DNA from: Xenorhabdus griffiniae
GTDB lineage: Bacteria > Pseudomonadota > Gammaproteobacteria > Enterobacterales > Enterobacteriaceae
Assembly (NCBI RefSeq): GCF_037265215.1
Contig: NZ_CP147737.1
Span: 4,372,001-4,436,000, forward strand
Direction of reading: 5' to 3'
DNA length: 64,000 bases
Positions 33,499 to 46,070 of the stretch are shown in pieces (the stretch's first letter is position 1; each line of letters starts with the position of its first letter). The notes below the pieces were generated by a model that was not told the DNA's origin, did not search any database, and was given only the letters and a program-made list of their open reading frames with translations. The position numbers and the translations under genes are program-made.

Positions 33499-34236
33499 TT
33501 ATCGGGCACTTCTCTGGCGCACGATTTCAAACAAGCATACCCCTGTCGCAACCGATACGTTTAAAGAAGAGACGGAACCCGCCATGGGAATACTGATTAA
33601 TTCATCACAATGTTCGCGAGTCAATCGACGCATACCTTCACCTTCCGCGCCCATCACCAGCGCCATCGGTCCCGTCAACTTGCTTGCGTATAAATCATGC
33701 GTGGCTTCACCGGCAGTGCCGACAATCCAGATATTGTGTTCTTGCAGTAAGCGCAATGTCCGCGCAAGGTTAGTCACTCGGATCAGCGGTACACTTTCTG
33801 CCGCACCACAGGCCACTTTTTTGGCGGTGGCATTCAATTGTGCAGAACGATCACGAGGAACAATAACGGCATCAACTCCCGCAGCATCCGCGGTACGCAA
33901 GCAAGCTCCCAGATTATGCGGATCGGTGACACCATCCAATACCAGCAGAAATGGACGCTCTAGCCGAGATAACAATTCCGGCAGATCATTTTCCTGATAC
34001 TGACGTCCTGGCTTGACTCGTGCAATGATCCCCTGATGGACGGCACCTTCTGTTTGGGAGTCCAACCATTGACGGTTGGCAATTTGTACCGCGATACCGA
34101 TACTTTCCAACTCTTGCAATAATGGGGTTAAACGGCGATCTTCACGCCCTTTCAACACATAAACTTCCATGAAACGTTGTGGATCGCGCTCCAGCAAGGC
34201 TTTAACGGCATGGATACCGTAGATAATTTCACTCAT
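33499..34236 (-). CDS. rlmB: 23S rRNA (guanosine-2'-O)-methyltransferase RlmB
   Basis: RlmB methylates G2251 of 23S rRNA. It is a SpoU-class knotted methyltransferase. Motif 1 is [20 protein letters not shown], motif 2 is [12 protein letters not shown] and motif 3 is [17 protein letters not shown]. The 245 residues match the family. It lies directly downstream of rnr, as in E. coli. Confidence 0.97.
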   Translation of the reverse strand: MSEIIYGIHAVKALLERDPQRFMEVYVLKGREDRRLTPLLQELESIGIAVQIANRQWLDSQTEGAVHQGIIARVKPGRQYQENDLPELLSRLERPFLLVLDGVTDPHNLGACLRTADAAGVDAVIVPRDRSAQLNATAKKVACGAAESVPLIRVTNLARTLRLLQEHNIWIVGTAGEATHDLYASKLTGPMALVMGAEGEGMRRLTREHCDELISIPMAGSVSSLNVSVATGVCLFEIVRQRSAR

Positions 34237-34338
34237 GACTGACTGATACCTGACTCACTGATATCGTTAAGATACCGAAAATAGTGGGCGGCCGAACCCG
34301 CCCTGTTTGATGATTGTATGGATTCATTTTACTCGCGA

Positions 34339-36777
34339 TTAGCTCGCGCTTTTTTTCGCACGCTTCGCTTTCAGTTTTGCCGCAATTTTTTTAGTCTTGC
34401 TTGACGGTTTTTTCTTTTTGCCTGACTTAGGCTCTGTAAACTTTTCCGCACTTTTCTTTTTACGAAAGGCGTTATCTGGCTCAAAATTGGCTGATTTTTT
34501 ATGATCACGACCTTTTTTACTATTTTTACGCTCTGGCGTACCTTTTTTCGCCTTATTGCGGGCTGTCTTCCCTTGATTACGCGCTTTACGGGTTGTTGAA
34601 AGTAGGGTGAAATCAATATTACGTTCATCCATATGAACCGCTTCCACCCGAATCTCGACTTCATCACCGAGGCGATAAGTTGTTCCAGAAGACTCACCAA
34701 TCAAACGCTGGCCGACGTTATCATATCGATAATAATCATTATCCAACGTTGAAACATGTACCAAGCCGTCAATAAACAGATCATTTAAGCGAACAAAGAA
34801 ACCGAAACCTGTCACGCTGGTAATCAATCCAGTGAAAACATTACCCACTTGATCTTGCATGAAATCACATTTTAACCAGTCAGCCACATCCCTTGTCGCT
34901 TCGTCAGCACGGCGCTCGGTCATGGAACAGTGGTCACCCAATTGCAGCATCTGCTCCATGTCGTTGTGCCAACCTCCTGTTGGCGTCCCGTTCTGCTCAA
35001 TAGCACCTTTTTCTTGTGCCAATAAGTACTTAATCGCACGATGCAGAGCCAGATCAGGGTAGCGGCGGATTGGCGAAGTGAAGTGAGAATAAGAGCGTAA
35101 TGCCAGACCAAAATGCCCGCGATTCTCCGGCTCATAGATCGCTTGCTTCATAGAACGCAACAGCATCGTTTGTAGTAACTCGTGATCGGGCCGATCCGCA
35201 ACTTGTTTCATCAATTGCGCATAATCTTTCGGTTCTGGCGTCAGGCCCCCCAACAAGCTCAATCCCAATTCATTGAAGACTGAACGCAGGTTCAGGATAC
35301 TCTCTTCTTTTGGTCGATCATGGATGCGGTATAACGCAGGCTCATGGTGTTTTTCAACAAAGCGAGCGGCGGCAATGTTCGCCAAGATCATACACTCTTC
35401 AATAAGCTTATGTGCATCGTTACGTACAACGGGTTCTATACGTTCAATGCGACGTTCTGCATTAAAGATAAACTTGGCTTCTTCCGATTCAAACGAAATA
35501 GCGCCACGCTGTTCACGCGCATGTTCCAGTGCCTGATAAAGCTCATGCAGATGCTCAATATGTTGCACCAGTGGCTTGTAGTGCTCACGTAGTTCTTGAT
35601 CACCCTGCAAAATCTTCCAGACTTTGGTATAGGTCAAACGAGCGTGTGAATTCATCACCGCTTCATAAAACTTGTAGGAAGAGAGCTTGCCTTGGGCGGA
35701 AACAGTCATTTCACACACCATACATAGGCGATCAACTTCTGGATTGAGGGAGCACAAGCCATTAGATAGCACTTCCGGCAGCATAGGGACAACCTGGGAT
35801 GGGAAGTAAACCGAGTTACCGCGGCTGCGTGCTTCCATATCCAAAGCAGTTTGCGGACGAACATAGTAGCTGACATCAGCAATCGCTACCCACAACCGCC
35901 AACCGCCACCCCGTTTTCTTTCGCAATACACCGCATCATCGAAGTCTCGTGCATCTTCACCGTCGATTGTCACTAGCGGCAAGGCCCGTAAATCTACCCG
36001 GTCTTGCTTGGCCGATTCCGGTACATGCTCAGCCAAACCCGCAATCTGTTTTTCTACCATCGGCGGCCAGCTATGGGGAATTTCATGGGTACGCAGTGCG
36101 ATCTCAACCGCCATGTTCGTTCCCATCGTCTCGCCCAGCACTTCAACAATTTTGCCAATGGCTTTAGTCCGGCGAGTCGGGCGATTTGTCAATTCAACCA
36201 CCACAACATTACCCATTCTTGCCCCACAAGTGACTTCTTTCGGGATCAAGATATCGAAACAGAGACGGCTATCATCTGGGACGAAAAATCCCATGCCAGC
36301 ATCCATAAAATACCGGCCAACAATCTGGCTACTCTTGGGTTCCAAAACCCGCACGATACGCACTTCAACGCGGCCTTTTCTGTCTGGTCGCAAGGGCTGT
36401 GCCAGTACCACATCACCGTGGATCGCCATTTTCATCTGATCGGCTGGCAGGTAATAGTCTTCTTTGTGCCCTTCCGCACGCAGAAAACCATAACCATCGC
36501 GGTGTCCAATCACCGTGCCTTTCAATAAATCCAGCCGCTCTGGTAATGCATAACATTGCCGGCGGGTAAAAACCAACTGTCCGTCACGCTCCATTGCCCG
36601 CAAACGGCGGCGCAGTGCTTCCTGTGCATCTGGAGTGGTTAACTGAAGTTCCTGTGCTAATTCCTGACGGCTTACCGGCGTGGCGTGTTTAGAAATGATA
36701 TCCAAGATGTATTCACGGCTTGGGATAGGAGATTCGTATTTTGCAGCCTCTCGTTCCTGAAAAGGATCTTTTGACAT
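34339..36777 (-). CDS. rnr: Exoribonuclease R
   Basis: RNase R is a 3'-5' exonuclease that degrades structured RNA, active in cold shock and rRNA quality control. It has an N-terminal helix-turn-helix, cold-shock domains, the RNB catalytic domain ([22 protein letters not shown] with the metal-binding aspartates), the S1 domain ([21 protein letters not shown]) and a lysine-rich tail. The ATG at 36777 ([20 protein letters not shown]) gives 812 residues and has an AGAGGA ribosome binding site. The frame runs 16 codons further upstream and would overlap nsrR. Confidence 0.96.
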   Translation of the reverse strand: MSKDPFQEREAAKYESPIPSREYILDIISKHATPVSRQELAQELQLTTPDAQEALRRRLRAMERDGQLVFTRRQCYALPERLDLLKGTVIGHRDGYGFLRAEGHKEDYYLPADQMKMAIHGDVVLAQPLRPDRKGRVEVRIVRVLEPKSSQIVGRYFMDAGMGFFVPDDSRLCFDILIPKEVTCGARMGNVVVVELTNRPTRRTKAIGKIVEVLGETMGTNMAVEIALRTHEIPHSWPPMVEKQIAGLAEHVPESAKQDRVDLRALPLVTIDGEDARDFDDAVYCERKRGGGWRLWVAIADVSYYVRPQTALDMEARSRGNSVYFPSQVVPMLPEVLSNGLCSLNPEVDRLCMVCEMTVSAQGKLSSYKFYEAVMNSHARLTYTKVWKILQGDQELREHYKPLVQHIEHLHELYQALEHAREQRGAISFESEEAKFIFNAERRIERIEPVVRNDAHKLIEECMILANIAAARFVEKHHEPALYRIHDRPKEESILNLRSVFNELGLSLLGGLTPEPKDYAQLMKQVADRPDHELLQTMLLRSMKQAIYEPENRGHFGLALRSYSHFTSPIRRYPDLALHRAIKYLLAQEKGAIEQNGTPTGGWHNDMEQMLQLGDHCSMTERRADEATRDVADWLKCDFMQDQVGNVFTGLITSVTGFGFFVRLNDLFIDGLVHVSTLDNDYYRYDNVGQRLIGESSGTTYRLGDEVEIRVEAVHMDERNIDFTLLSTTRKARNQGKTARNKAKKGTPERKNSKKGRDHKKSANFEPDNAFRKKKSAEKFTEPKSGKKKKPSSKTKKIAAKLKAKRAKKSAS

Positions 36778-36821
36778 CATCATTCCTCTATTGTCATCAG
36801 CAAGCTGTTTATCCCCTTGCT

Positions 36822-37241
36822 TCACTTAACCAAAAGTAATTGATAAAGGGGACGATTGTCATTGACCATGTCGGCCACAGTATGTTTATCCAACTCTTCC
36901 AAAAAATTTTCTACCGCTTGATTCAAGACCGACTTTAAGCGACATGCAGGCGTGATTTGACAGGCACTACAGTTAACCAATGACAAAGGTTCTAATGAAC
37001 GAACCACATCACCAATTTTGATCTCGTTGGCAGGTTTCCCTAAACTAATGCCGCCATTTTTTCCCCTGACAGCATTCACTAATCCTAAGTGACTCAGTTG
37101 ATTGATGATTTTTACCATATGGTTACGCGAAACACCATAAACTTCAGTGACTTCTGTAATACTCGTCATTTGGCCCTCTGGTAACGAGGCCATATAAATC
37201 AAGGCACGTAATCCATAATCGGTAAAACTGGTTAACTGCAC
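36822..37241 (-). CDS. nsrR: Nitric-oxide-sensing repressor NsrR, variant cysteine spacing
   Basis: NsrR is an Rrf2-family repressor whose [2Fe-2S] cluster senses NO. The sequence [20 protein letters not shown] and [12 protein letters not shown] match E. coli NsrR. I start at the GTG at 37241, five bases after AGAGG, which gives 139 residues and the E. coli N terminus. A GTG at 37247 is the longer alternative. The cluster cysteines read C91-SA-C94-QITPA-C100, a CX2CX5C spacing. E. coli NsrR as I recall it has CX4CX5C, so two residues are missing. It lies upstream of rnr, as in E. coli. Confidence 0.93.
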   Translation of the reverse strand: MQLTSFTDYGLRALIYMASLPEGQMTSITEVTEVYGVSRNHMVKIINQLSHLGLVNAVRGKNGGISLGKPANEIKIGDVVRSLEPLSLVNCSACQITPACRLKSVLNQAVENFLEELDKHTVADMVNDNRPLYQLLLVK

Positions 37242-37371
37242 ACTCACCTCTGAGAGACTGAATATAACGGAGCTTATTTGGCACCAAAAAATGTATGTTT
37301 GTTGGTTTTCGTTAGTTAATCATCATTATGTGGGTATTTTAAAAATTAAGCAAAACGGGAAAAAACAAAAA

Positions 37372-37388
37372 CCGGGCAATAAGCCCGG
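37372..37388 (-). terminator. Terminator after purA
   Basis: CCGGGC and GCCCGG form a 6-bp stem with an AATAA loop; on the minus strand it is followed by TTTTTG. It ends purA and separates it from nsrR. Confidence 0.75.
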
Positions 37389-37418
37389 CCATGTGCGCAT
37401 AAAAGATGAATTTATCGA

Positions 37419-38726
<1,308 letters not shown>

Positions 38727-38862
38727 TCACTCGGTTGCTTAAAAATGGATTCTACCATCTCATTTAGCACCTTTCAGTATTTTTTATTACTTCTTGTTAT
38801 TTCGTTTCATTATATAAATGGGCTGATAAGTAAATAATTAGTAATTATAGCGGGTTATAAAA

Positions 38863-38891
38863 AAGCCACTGTCATTTTTTTACAGTGGCTT
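38863..38891 (-). terminator. Terminator after hflC
   Basis: AAGCCACTGT and ACAGTGGCTT form a perfect 10-bp stem with a 9-base loop, followed on the minus strand by TTTTTATAA. Confidence 0.8.
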
Positions 38892-38910
38892 ACAGTAAGT
38901 TAAGAGAATA

Positions 38911-39900
38911 TTACTTCGCAGGGGCTTTCATATAACGGAAGAAGTCAGTATCTGGACTCAGTACCATTACATCATTACCGTTATTCTTGAAGCTCTTCTC
39001 GTAAGCACGCAAGCTACGGATAAACGCATAGAATTCAGGATCTTGATTGAACGCATCCGCGAATAGTTTAGTGGCTTCCGCATCACCTTCACCACGTAAT
39101 ACCAATGCTTCGCTCTGCGCTTCTGCCCTGATTTCAGTTGCTGTTTTATCAGCAGCAGCCCGGATTTTTTCTGCTTCTTCCGAACCTTCTGAACGCAGGA
39201 GACGCGCTTCGGCTTCACGATCAGCACGCATACGCTGGTAAATAGCTTCTGAAATTTCCTGTGGCAAGTTGATCTGTTTGATACGAACGTCAACAACTTC
39301 AATACCTAACGCAGCCATGCTGTTTGGATTAATGGCTGGTTGCTTGCCTTTTGTCTCTTTTTCTACCAAGGCCGCAGCAGAGGCAATAGCATTATCGACA
39401 TCTGTTGCATCATCTTCTTCGTGGGTTCCCCGATTCAGGGCATCACGCACATCGGTAGTTAAACGACCACGAGAATCAGTCACAATACCGCGTACATCAA
39501 GACGACCAATTTCAGAACGCAAACGGTCACTGAATTTACGTCTCAGCATCATTTCAGCTCGGTTAATATCACCGTTACCTGTTGCCAGATAGTAACGACT
39601 GAAATCATTAATGCGCCACTTTAAGTAAGAATCAACGATCAGGTCTTTATTTTCACGTGTTAAGAAACGGTCTGCCTTGATATCCATAGTTTGGATACGG
39701 GCATCAAGTGTCTTAACCGTTTCCACAAACGGTATTTTGAAATGCAGACCCGGCTCATAAATGATCGGTTTATTCTCTGCATCACGTACGACCTTACTAA
39801 AACGCAACACAATGCCACGTTCACCTTCTTTGACAGTAAAGATTGATGAATAGAGAACAACCAATACCGCAATAATCGCAACAATAAATGAATTACGCAT
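38911..39900 (-). CDS. hflC: HflC, modulator of FtsH protease
   Basis: HflC is an SPFH-domain membrane protein that with HflK forms a cage around FtsH (encoded at 2-3.9 kb here). One N-terminal membrane segment (about residues 4-22) is followed by the SPFH domain (VKEGERGIVLRFSKVVRD, KIPFVETVKTLDARIQTMD) and a coiled coil rich in Glu/Ala. The 329 residues are usual. It starts two bases after hflK, so coupling is likely. Confidence 0.96.
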   Translation of the reverse strand: MRNSFIVAIIAVLVVLYSSIFTVKEGERGIVLRFSKVVRDAENKPIIYEPGLHFKIPFVETVKTLDARIQTMDIKADRFLTRENKDLIVDSYLKWRINDFSRYYLATGNGDINRAEMMLRRKFSDRLRSEIGRLDVRGIVTDSRGRLTTDVRDALNRGTHEEDDATDVDNAIASAAALVEKETKGKQPAINPNSMAALGIEVVDVRIKQINLPQEISEAIYQRMRADREAEARLLRSEGSEEAEKIRAAADKTATEIRAEAQSEALVLRGEGDAEATKLFADAFNQDPEFYAFIRSLRAYEKSFKNNGNDVMVLSPDTDFFRYMKAPAK

Positions 39901-39902
39901 GA

Positions 39903-41114
39903 TTATGGTCTCCCTATTCTGACCGTATCACCGCGCAGGTTATCGCTACCACCATAAGTGCTAGATTCCCGTTGTGGCGCAGATTGATTCTGACGAATCA
40001 TCTTCTGTACTGCTGTGTTACTGGACGTATTTTGCTGAGCGTGTGCCTGATCTTTCACAGCTTGATCCAATGGCAATAACAGCATGTTGTTACTCTTCTC
40101 GTTTGCAATGACTTTACGTGTATTGCTCAACACACGTTCCATCGTCTCGATATACAAACGTTCACGCGTAATTTCTGGAGCCGCCTTATATTCAGGTAAG
40201 ATTTTGGCAAAACTGGCCACTTCACCCTTAGCATTCAATACCGCGCTAACTTTATAGGCTTTGGCATCCTCAATAATACGCTGAGCTTCACCTTTCGCTT
40301 TAGGTAATACTTCGTTCTCGTAAGCTTTAGCTTCACGAATGGTTTGCTGCTTCTGTTCACGCGCTGCGATCACATCATCGAATGCAGCCTTAACTTCTTC
40401 TGGTGGACGAGCAGCCTGGAAGTTTACATCGACTACAGTAATACCCATATTGTATGGACGGATGGTCTCTTCCAGTACCTTTTGAGTATCGTTACGGACA
40501 ATAGTACGCCCTTCCGTCAGATTGGTTTCCATCGAATATTTGCCAACAACACCACGCACAGCGCTGTCTGTAGCTTGGCGCAAGCTATCATCAGGATTAG
40601 TCACACTGAAAAGATAAGCCGCTGGATCGGTAACACGATATTGAACGTTCATTTCTGCCAATACCACGTTTTCATCTGAAGTCAGCATGGCACCCGTTGT
40701 TGCCAAATCGCGAACAGATTCAACGTTAACCGCCCTGACATGATCGATGAACGTCATTTTCCAATTCAAACCAGGCTGTACAACATGATTAAATTTACCA
40801 AACCGAGTTACTACGCCACGTTCTGTTTCTTTAATCGTATAGAAACCACTTACAACCCAAACAGCAATTGCAGCAGCAACGGCAAGACCAATAAGACGCC
40901 CGCCAAATTTAGGGTTCTGTCCAGAACCATTTCCACCTTTGTTTCCACCGAAACCACCGAGTTTTTCACTCAGCTTACGGAACAGATCGTCGAGATCAGT
41001 TGCCCCACGGTTACGACCACCTTTATTGTTGCCGCCGGAGTTGCCGCCATTATTATTGCTGCTTCCCCACGGGTCGCGGTCCTGTCCGTTATTACCGGGC
41101 TGATTCCACGCCAT
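39903..41114 (-). CDS. hflK: HflK, modulator of FtsH protease
   Basis: HflK has a Gly/Asn-rich cytoplasmic N terminus (MAWNQPGNNGQDRDPWGSSN, then GGNSGGNNKGG), one membrane segment near residues 75-93 and an SPFH domain (FYTIKETERGVVTRFGKFNH). A long coiled coil and a low-complexity tail follow. The 403 residues are typical. It is preceded by an unusually long 321-base gap after hflX, so it may have its own promoter or leader structure. Confidence 0.96.
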   Translation of the reverse strand: MAWNQPGNNGQDRDPWGSSNNNGGNSGGNNKGGRNRGATDLDDLFRKLSEKLGGFGGNKGGNGSGQNPKFGGRLIGLAVAAAIAVWVVSGFYTIKETERGVVTRFGKFNHVVQPGLNWKMTFIDHVRAVNVESVRDLATTGAMLTSDENVVLAEMNVQYRVTDPAAYLFSVTNPDDSLRQATDSAVRGVVGKYSMETNLTEGRTIVRNDTQKVLEETIRPYNMGITVVDVNFQAARPPEEVKAAFDDVIAAREQKQQTIREAKAYENEVLPKAKGEAQRIIEDAKAYKVSAVLNAKGEVASFAKILPEYKAAPEITRERLYIETMERVLSNTRKVIANEKSNNMLLLPLDQAVKDQAHAQQNTSSNTAVQKMIRQNQSAPQRESSTYGGSDNLRGDTVRIGRP

Positions 41115-41435
41115 GTTTTAGCTCCACTTTCTAGTTTTTACTGGTTTTTCAGAGGTGACTGCTCTCCACCCAGATGGGTGAGGCTTCCCACTTCACAGGC
41201 CGTTGCCTGTCCCTGACAGGTTTGGCAGCGGCCTCCATGGGCAGAAACGACAAACTTCATCGTTTTTGTAAGCAACCAATATTATTGGGTGATAACTTTT
41301 GACAGTGCTGACCTGTCACTGCAATTCTGGCACAGTCATTTCATCACCGCCATTTCATCTCTGCCACTCCATAACTATAAGCACCTTGAAATGACGGATA
41401 AAATGATACCTTGTTTGTTGTCTTGCGCCAATCAA
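41115..41435. other. hflX-hflK intergenic region with inverted repeats
   Basis: There is no gene in these 321 bases. On the minus strand a CACCCA/TGGGTG hairpin (about 41168-41181) and a compound hairpin (about 41197-41233: GGCCG...CGGCC outside, CCTGTC/GACAGG inside) lie upstream of hflK. From memory the E. coli gap is well under 100 bases. The structure has no T tract, so it is not a simple terminator. Confidence 0.55.
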
Positions 41436-42716
41436 TCAGACAACATAGTCGGGTAATTTTGGTTCTTGTTTACACAGACGACGCCAATCGACCATTGGCA
41501 TCCTGACTTCAACACCAACCTGACCATTCTCTTCCAGCCACTCACGCTCAATGGCCTGAAGCTGATAAAAACGGCTACGCAGACGTCCTGCTTCAGGTGG
41601 AAGGTGCAATTTATAGTGCGCAATTTCACCTGAAAGACGCTCAGTCAATGCTTGCAGTAACAGAGGAATACCTGCGCCAGTTTGTGCAGATAACCAGACT
41701 CTGACCGGCCGATTTTCTTCATCACGATCAATACGGGGAATAAAATCTTCTAACATATCGATTTTATTCATCACCATCAGCGAAGGGATCTCATTGGATT
41801 CAATCTCTTCAAGAACACTGTCAACAGCAATGATGTTTTCATCGAAGCGAGGATCAGCCGCATCAACCACGTGCAGCAATAATCTCGCCTGCCGAGTTTC
41901 CTGCAAAGTCGCCTTGAACGCTGCCACCAAATCATGGGGTAAATGGCGAATAAAACCGACTGTATCAGCCAAAACAACCGTACCAACATCATCCACTTCT
42001 ATTCGACGCAGTGTCGGATCCAAGGTGGCAAAAAGCTGGTCAGCCGCATAAACGTCGGCAGAAGTAATTTTATTGAATAAACTGGATTTCCCCGCATTGG
42101 TGTAACCGACAAGGGAGACGGTTGGGATATCGGCTTTATTACGTGCCTGGCGCCCCTGTTCACGCTGCTTTTCAACTTTGTTGAGGCGTCCCAAAATCTG
42201 TTTGATTTTGTCACGCAGCATACGGCGGTCACTTTCCAACTGGGTTTCCCCAGGTCCACGCAGCCCGATCCCCCCTTTTTGGCGTTCAAGGTGAGTCCAG
42301 CCTCGAACCAGACGGGTGGACAAATGACGCAATTGTGCCAATTCGACTTGCAACTTGCCTTCGTGCGTCCTTGCTCGTTGGGCAAAAATATCCAGAATCA
42401 CCCCCGTGCGGTCAACGACACGGCATTGGCACAAGCGTTCAAGATTACGTTCCTGAGCAGGGCTGAGGGCATGGTTAAACAACACCACATCTGCACCGCT
42501 GTTTTTGACAGCTTCAGCAATTTCCTCTGCCTTGCCCTCTCCGACAAAATATTTCGGATGAGGTGCCTTCCGGCTTCCCGTTACAATCTGCACAGGAGAA
42601 ACACCCGCGGAAGTTACCAATGACTCGAATTCACTGAGATTTTCCGTATCTTTTTCCTGTGAGAAGAAAACATGCACCAGAACGGCTAACTCTCCGCCTT
42701 CATAACGATCAAACAA
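41436..42716 (-). CDS. hflX: Ribosome-splitting GTPase HflX
   Basis: HflX binds 50S subunits and splits stalled or heat-damaged ribosomes. The N-terminal domain ([20 protein letters not shown]) is followed by the glycine-rich linker [14 protein letters not shown], the P-loop GYTNAGKSS and the G3 motif DTVGF. The 426 residues fit. It lies downstream of hfq across a terminator-like hairpin, so its expression probably depends on read-through or an internal promoter. Confidence 0.97.
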   Translation of the reverse strand: MFDRYEGGELAVLVHVFFSQEKDTENLSEFESLVTSAGVSPVQIVTGSRKAPHPKYFVGEGKAEEIAEAVKNSGADVVLFNHALSPAQERNLERLCQCRVVDRTGVILDIFAQRARTHEGKLQVELAQLRHLSTRLVRGWTHLERQKGGIGLRGPGETQLESDRRMLRDKIKQILGRLNKVEKQREQGRQARNKADIPTVSLVGYTNAGKSSLFNKITSADVYAADQLFATLDPTLRRIEVDDVGTVVLADTVGFIRHLPHDLVAAFKATLQETRQARLLLHVVDAADPRFDENIIAVDSVLEEIESNEIPSLMVMNKIDMLEDFIPRIDRDEENRPVRVWLSAQTGAGIPLLLQALTERLSGEIAHYKLHLPPEAGRLRSRFYQLQAIEREWLEENGQVGVEVRMPMVDWRRLCKQEPKLPDYVV

Positions 42717-42754
42717 CGGTGCAACCCCTCAGGCTGAGTAAAAATCCAATAAGA

Positions 42755-42789
42755 AAAAACATAGGTAAAGTCTCCCTACCTATGTTTTT
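42755..42789 (-). terminator. Terminator/attenuator after hfq
   Basis: AAAAACATAGGTA and TACCTATGTTTTT form a perfect 13-bp stem with a 9-base loop and a T tract on the minus strand, between hfq and hflX. It probably makes most transcripts end after hfq. Confidence 0.85.
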
Positions 42790-42811
42790 ATTTTCAGGCA
42801 CGGCTGCTGAT

Positions 42812-43114
42812 TTATTCAGCGCCATCGCCTTCCTGTTGTACTGTCGAGTTAGTGCCCGCATGATAATTTCCAACACTAGTTGGTACATTCTGGTTGTTAC
42901 CATGATGAGACACAGGACGGGAAGGCACAACAGTAGAGATGGCATGTTTATAAACCATCTGACTAACCGTGTTCTTCAGTAAAATGACAAATTGGTCAAA
43001 AGATTCAATCTGACCCTGCAACTTGATGCCGTTTACCAAATAAATAGAAACCGGGACCCTTTCACGTCGTAAAGCGTTCAGGAATGGATCTTGCAAAGAT
43101 TGCCCCTTAGCCAT
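42812..43114 (-). CDS. hfq: RNA chaperone Hfq
   Basis: Hfq is a hexameric Sm-like protein that pairs small RNAs with mRNAs. The 100-residue protein starts [20 protein letters not shown], then the Sm1 ([20 protein letters not shown]) and Sm2 ([14 protein letters not shown]) motifs. The C-terminal tail is polar and disordered. It lies between miaA and hflX, as in other enterobacteria. Confidence 0.98.
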   Translation of the reverse strand: MAKGQSLQDPFLNALRRERVPVSIYLVNGIKLQGQIESFDQFVILLKNTVSQMVYKHAISTVVPSRPVSHHGNNQNVPTSVGNYHAGTNSTVQQEGDGAE

Positions 43115-43233
43115 TCTATATTTTCCTTATTTGTTGTTTTTAACTAAGAACCGATTGGTTCGAAAAGTAACTACTCAAAAATGATACTTTGTACTGATAA
43201 TGGGTACTGATCAATTGTACACAATCAATGAAT

Positions 43234-44175
43234 TTATGTACTAATAACCTGCATGACTGTGTTTAGGTTTTGTTTAGGTTGATCGCTATCCAACCAAGTC
43301 ACATTGTCCCAACTCCTGAGCCATGTAATCTGACGCTTCGCCAATTGGCGTGTCGCACAGATACCACGATAAACCATCTCATCATGAGAGATTTCGCCCG
43401 CAAGGTAAGACCACATCTGACGATAACCAACACAACGAATGGAGGGTAAATCTGTATGCAAATCACTACGAGCATAAAGCGCTTTGACCTCATCTTCAAA
43501 CCCTGATTTGATCATTTGTTCAAAACGGGCTGCGATACGTTGATGCAACATTTCACGACTTGCTGGCGCGATCGCAAATTGATGAACTCGATAAGGCAAT
43601 ATTTCTCCAGACGTTTCAGTCAACTCAGTTAGAGTTTTACCCGAAATTCGAAAAACTTCCAGTGCACGAGTAAGACGTTGTGGATCATTAGGATGAATCC
43701 TTGCCGCAGAAACGGGATCAATTTCCTGTAATTGTCGATGTAACGCGTCCCATCCCAGCTCTGCTGCCTGCTGCTCAATCTGCTCCCTCACCACCGGATT
43801 TGCAGAAGGCAAAGGCGATAATCCTTCCAACAATGCTTTGAAATATAGCATGGTTCCACCAACCAGGAGTGGTATTCTCCCAGCTGCGGTGATTTCTGCC
43901 ATTTCTTGCAATGCATCACGACGAAAATCGGCAGCAGAATAGACTGCTGAAGGATCAAGAATATCGATCAAACGATGAGGTGCCAGTGCCTGCTCTTCTG
44001 CGGAGGGTTTTGCTGTCCCAATATCCATTCCACGATAAATCAAGGCAGAATCGACACTGATTAATTCAACCGGAAGATGCTGACGCAAAGCGATCGATAA
44101 CGCTGTTTTCCCTGAAGCCGTCGGCCCCATGATAAAAATAGCTGTCGGCAGATGTTGAGTTTTTAAATCACTCAT
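43234..44175 (-). CDS. miaA: tRNA dimethylallyltransferase MiaA
   Basis: MiaA isopentenylates A37 of tRNAs that read UNN codons. The P-loop GPTASGKT is at residues 17-24, and [16 protein letters not shown] follows. I start at the ATG at 44175 (MSDLKTQ, 313 residues), which overlaps the end of mutL by eight bases and aligns with E. coli. The longer frame adds 11 codons inside mutL. Confidence 0.96.
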   Translation of the reverse strand: MSDLKTQHLPTAIFIMGPTASGKTALSIALRQHLPVELISVDSALIYRGMDIGTAKPSAEEQALAPHRLIDILDPSAVYSAADFRRDALQEMAEITAAGRIPLLVGGTMLYFKALLEGLSPLPSANPVVREQIEQQAAELGWDALHRQLQEIDPVSAARIHPNDPQRLTRALEVFRISGKTLTELTETSGEILPYRVHQFAIAPASREMLHQRIAARFEQMIKSGFEDEVKALYARSDLHTDLPSIRCVGYRQMWSYLAGEISHDEMVYRGICATRQLAKRQITWLRSWDNVTWLDSDQPKQNLNTVMQVIST

Positions 44176-46024
44176 GATTAAGGAATGCCACCACTGCTTG
44201 TAAATCAATTAACTGTAATAACCCATCTGGCGGTGATCTCACCAGCTGAGGGCAAAGACGTTCGACATCAGCCAAAAGCTGGACAGCTTGCGCGATGTTC
44301 CACGTTTCATGCTCGCTATCCACGTGACGGGAAAGCCAACTGGCAAGCTGCTCAACAGAAGCGGCTGACTGTTCCCCAAGATAGCCCAACAGTTCCGGCA
44401 AGAGTTTCGGCAGGTTCTGTTGACGCAGAGGCAACGATACCGCATGAATGGTTACTTTTCCATGTGCGACTGTCGATTCAATGCCAAAAGTCTTTAATAA
44501 GTCGCTATTCTGCTTTAAGACACTCATTTCTGACTGATTGAGAGCCAGTTTCAGCGGGATCAATAACGGCTGGGATTTAAGCCCCTGTTCCTCGGGGGTG
44601 AGTTGCGCCTGTTTCAGCCAGCGTTCAGCAACGGGCAGGGAAAGCAGCCCAATTCCCAATGGGGATTCGATCAAAGCATAACAACCTGCATAGATACACA
44701 ATACTTTTCCAAAGCTATGTTTCCCCTGTCCCGTTGGCACAGGCGTAGCAGAAACCGATACACTTTCCCGCGTACCCCGCTCTGGAAATAACGGGCGTTT
44801 TTCTTCCGGGGAGAATTGCATCATTTTTTGGTACAACTCCCCCTGTTTTTTCTGGTAGCTTTCCCCATGCTGTACTTGTTGCGTACCACGATCATGACGT
44901 CGTGAAGAGGATTCATCCACTTGCTCAACACGCTTACGGGTAAAATGGTTTTCTCCCGCCGAAGGGCGATTCTCCGGCACCCACCTTGTCGCACTCTCCT
45001 GACAGCCGAGCGCCAATTCATCTCCCGTGCTGCGTTGTTTCAATACCGTAGCTACCCCCTGATAAATAAAATCATGTACCAGGCGAGCCTGATGGAAACG
45101 CACTTCATGTTTGGCTGGGTGTACATTGACATCCACCCGACGCGGATCGATTTCGAGATACAAAACATAAGCGGGTTGTTGCTCCCCCTTAATCAAATCC
45201 TGATAAGCTTGACGAATTGCATGATTAATCAGGCGATCCCGCATCATACGCCCATTCACATAGCAATATTGGATCTCGCTTACTGCCGTATTCACGGGAT
45301 CTACAACCCAACCCTTAATAGACAAAGCATCATGCTGCCATGACAACGCCAGCGCCTGTTGCACAAAAGCAGTACCACAAATGGCGGCCAGACGCCGTTC
45401 ATGCTGAGATTCATCTTTAGCGGGACGATACTGGCGCACTAATTTCCCATTGTGATTGAGGTTAATGGCGACATCCAACCGCGCCAAAGCTATCCGACGC
45501 ACGACTTCATCAATATGGCCAAATTCTGTTTTTTCTGTTCTCAGAAATTTGCGGCGAGCAGGGGTGTTATAAAACAGATCCAACACTTCAACCGTTGTTC
45601 CCACAGGGTGAGCAGCGGGTTTTACCGTGACATCCATATCACGGCCTTCGGCATAAGATTGCCATGCTTCTGCCTGGTTTTCAGGGCGGGAAGTTAATGT
45701 CAGCCTTGAAACAGAGCTGATACTCGCTAAGGCTTCCCCACGGAAACCCATGCTGACAATCGCTTCCAAATCGTCCAATGAAGCAATTTTACTGGTTGCA
45801 TGGCGCGCCAGTGCCAGCATCAAATCCTGTTTGGCTATCCCACAGCCATTATCGCGGATTCGGATAAGCTTTGCGCCACCCCGTTCAATATCAATATCAA
45901 TACGGGTTGCACCGGCATCAAGGCTATTTTCCACTAACTCTTTCACTACAGAAGAAGGGCGTTCAACCACTTCACCGGCAGCAATCTGGTTTGCCAATTG
46001 TGGGGGTAATATCTTGATAGCCAT
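44168..46024 (-). CDS. mutL: DNA mismatch repair protein MutL
   Basis: MutL couples MutS mismatch recognition to MutH and UvrD. The GHKL ATPase motifs are at the N terminus: [27 protein letters not shown] and [10 protein letters not shown]. The C-terminal dimerisation domain is present, after a variable, polar linker near residues 340-430. At 618 residues it is normal. It overlaps miaA downstream and follows amiB by 46 bases. Confidence 0.97.
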   Translation of the reverse strand: MAIKILPPQLANQIAAGEVVERPSSVVKELVENSLDAGATRIDIDIERGGAKLIRIRDNGCGIAKQDLMLALARHATSKIASLDDLEAIVSMGFRGEALASISSVSRLTLTSRPENQAEAWQSYAEGRDMDVTVKPAAHPVGTTVEVLDLFYNTPARRKFLRTEKTEFGHIDEVVRRIALARLDVAINLNHNGKLVRQYRPAKDESQHERRLAAICGTAFVQQALALSWQHDALSIKGWVVDPVNTAVSEIQYCYVNGRMMRDRLINHAIRQAYQDLIKGEQQPAYVLYLEIDPRRVDVNVHPAKHEVRFHQARLVHDFIYQGVATVLKQRSTGDELALGCQESATRWVPENRPSAGENHFTRKRVEQVDESSSRRHDRGTQQVQHGESYQKKQGELYQKMMQFSPEEKRPLFPERGTRESVSVSATPVPTGQGKHSFGKVLCIYAGCYALIESPLGIGLLSLPVAERWLKQAQLTPEEQGLKSQPLLIPLKLALNQSEMSVLKQNSDLLKTFGIESTVAHGKVTIHAVSLPLRQQNLPKLLPELLGYLGEQSAASVEQLASWLSRHVDSEHETWNIAQAVQLLADVERLCPQLVRSPPDGLLQLIDLQAVVAFLNHE

Positions 46025-46070
46025 AATGTGACCTTACTTACAGTTCAGAGCCTTGATAGGCTATATTTGG

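Noticed and set aside
36004..36528. Plus-strand frame of 174 codons opposite rnr
   Set aside because: It overlaps the RNase R coding region on the other strand and has no recognisable domain.
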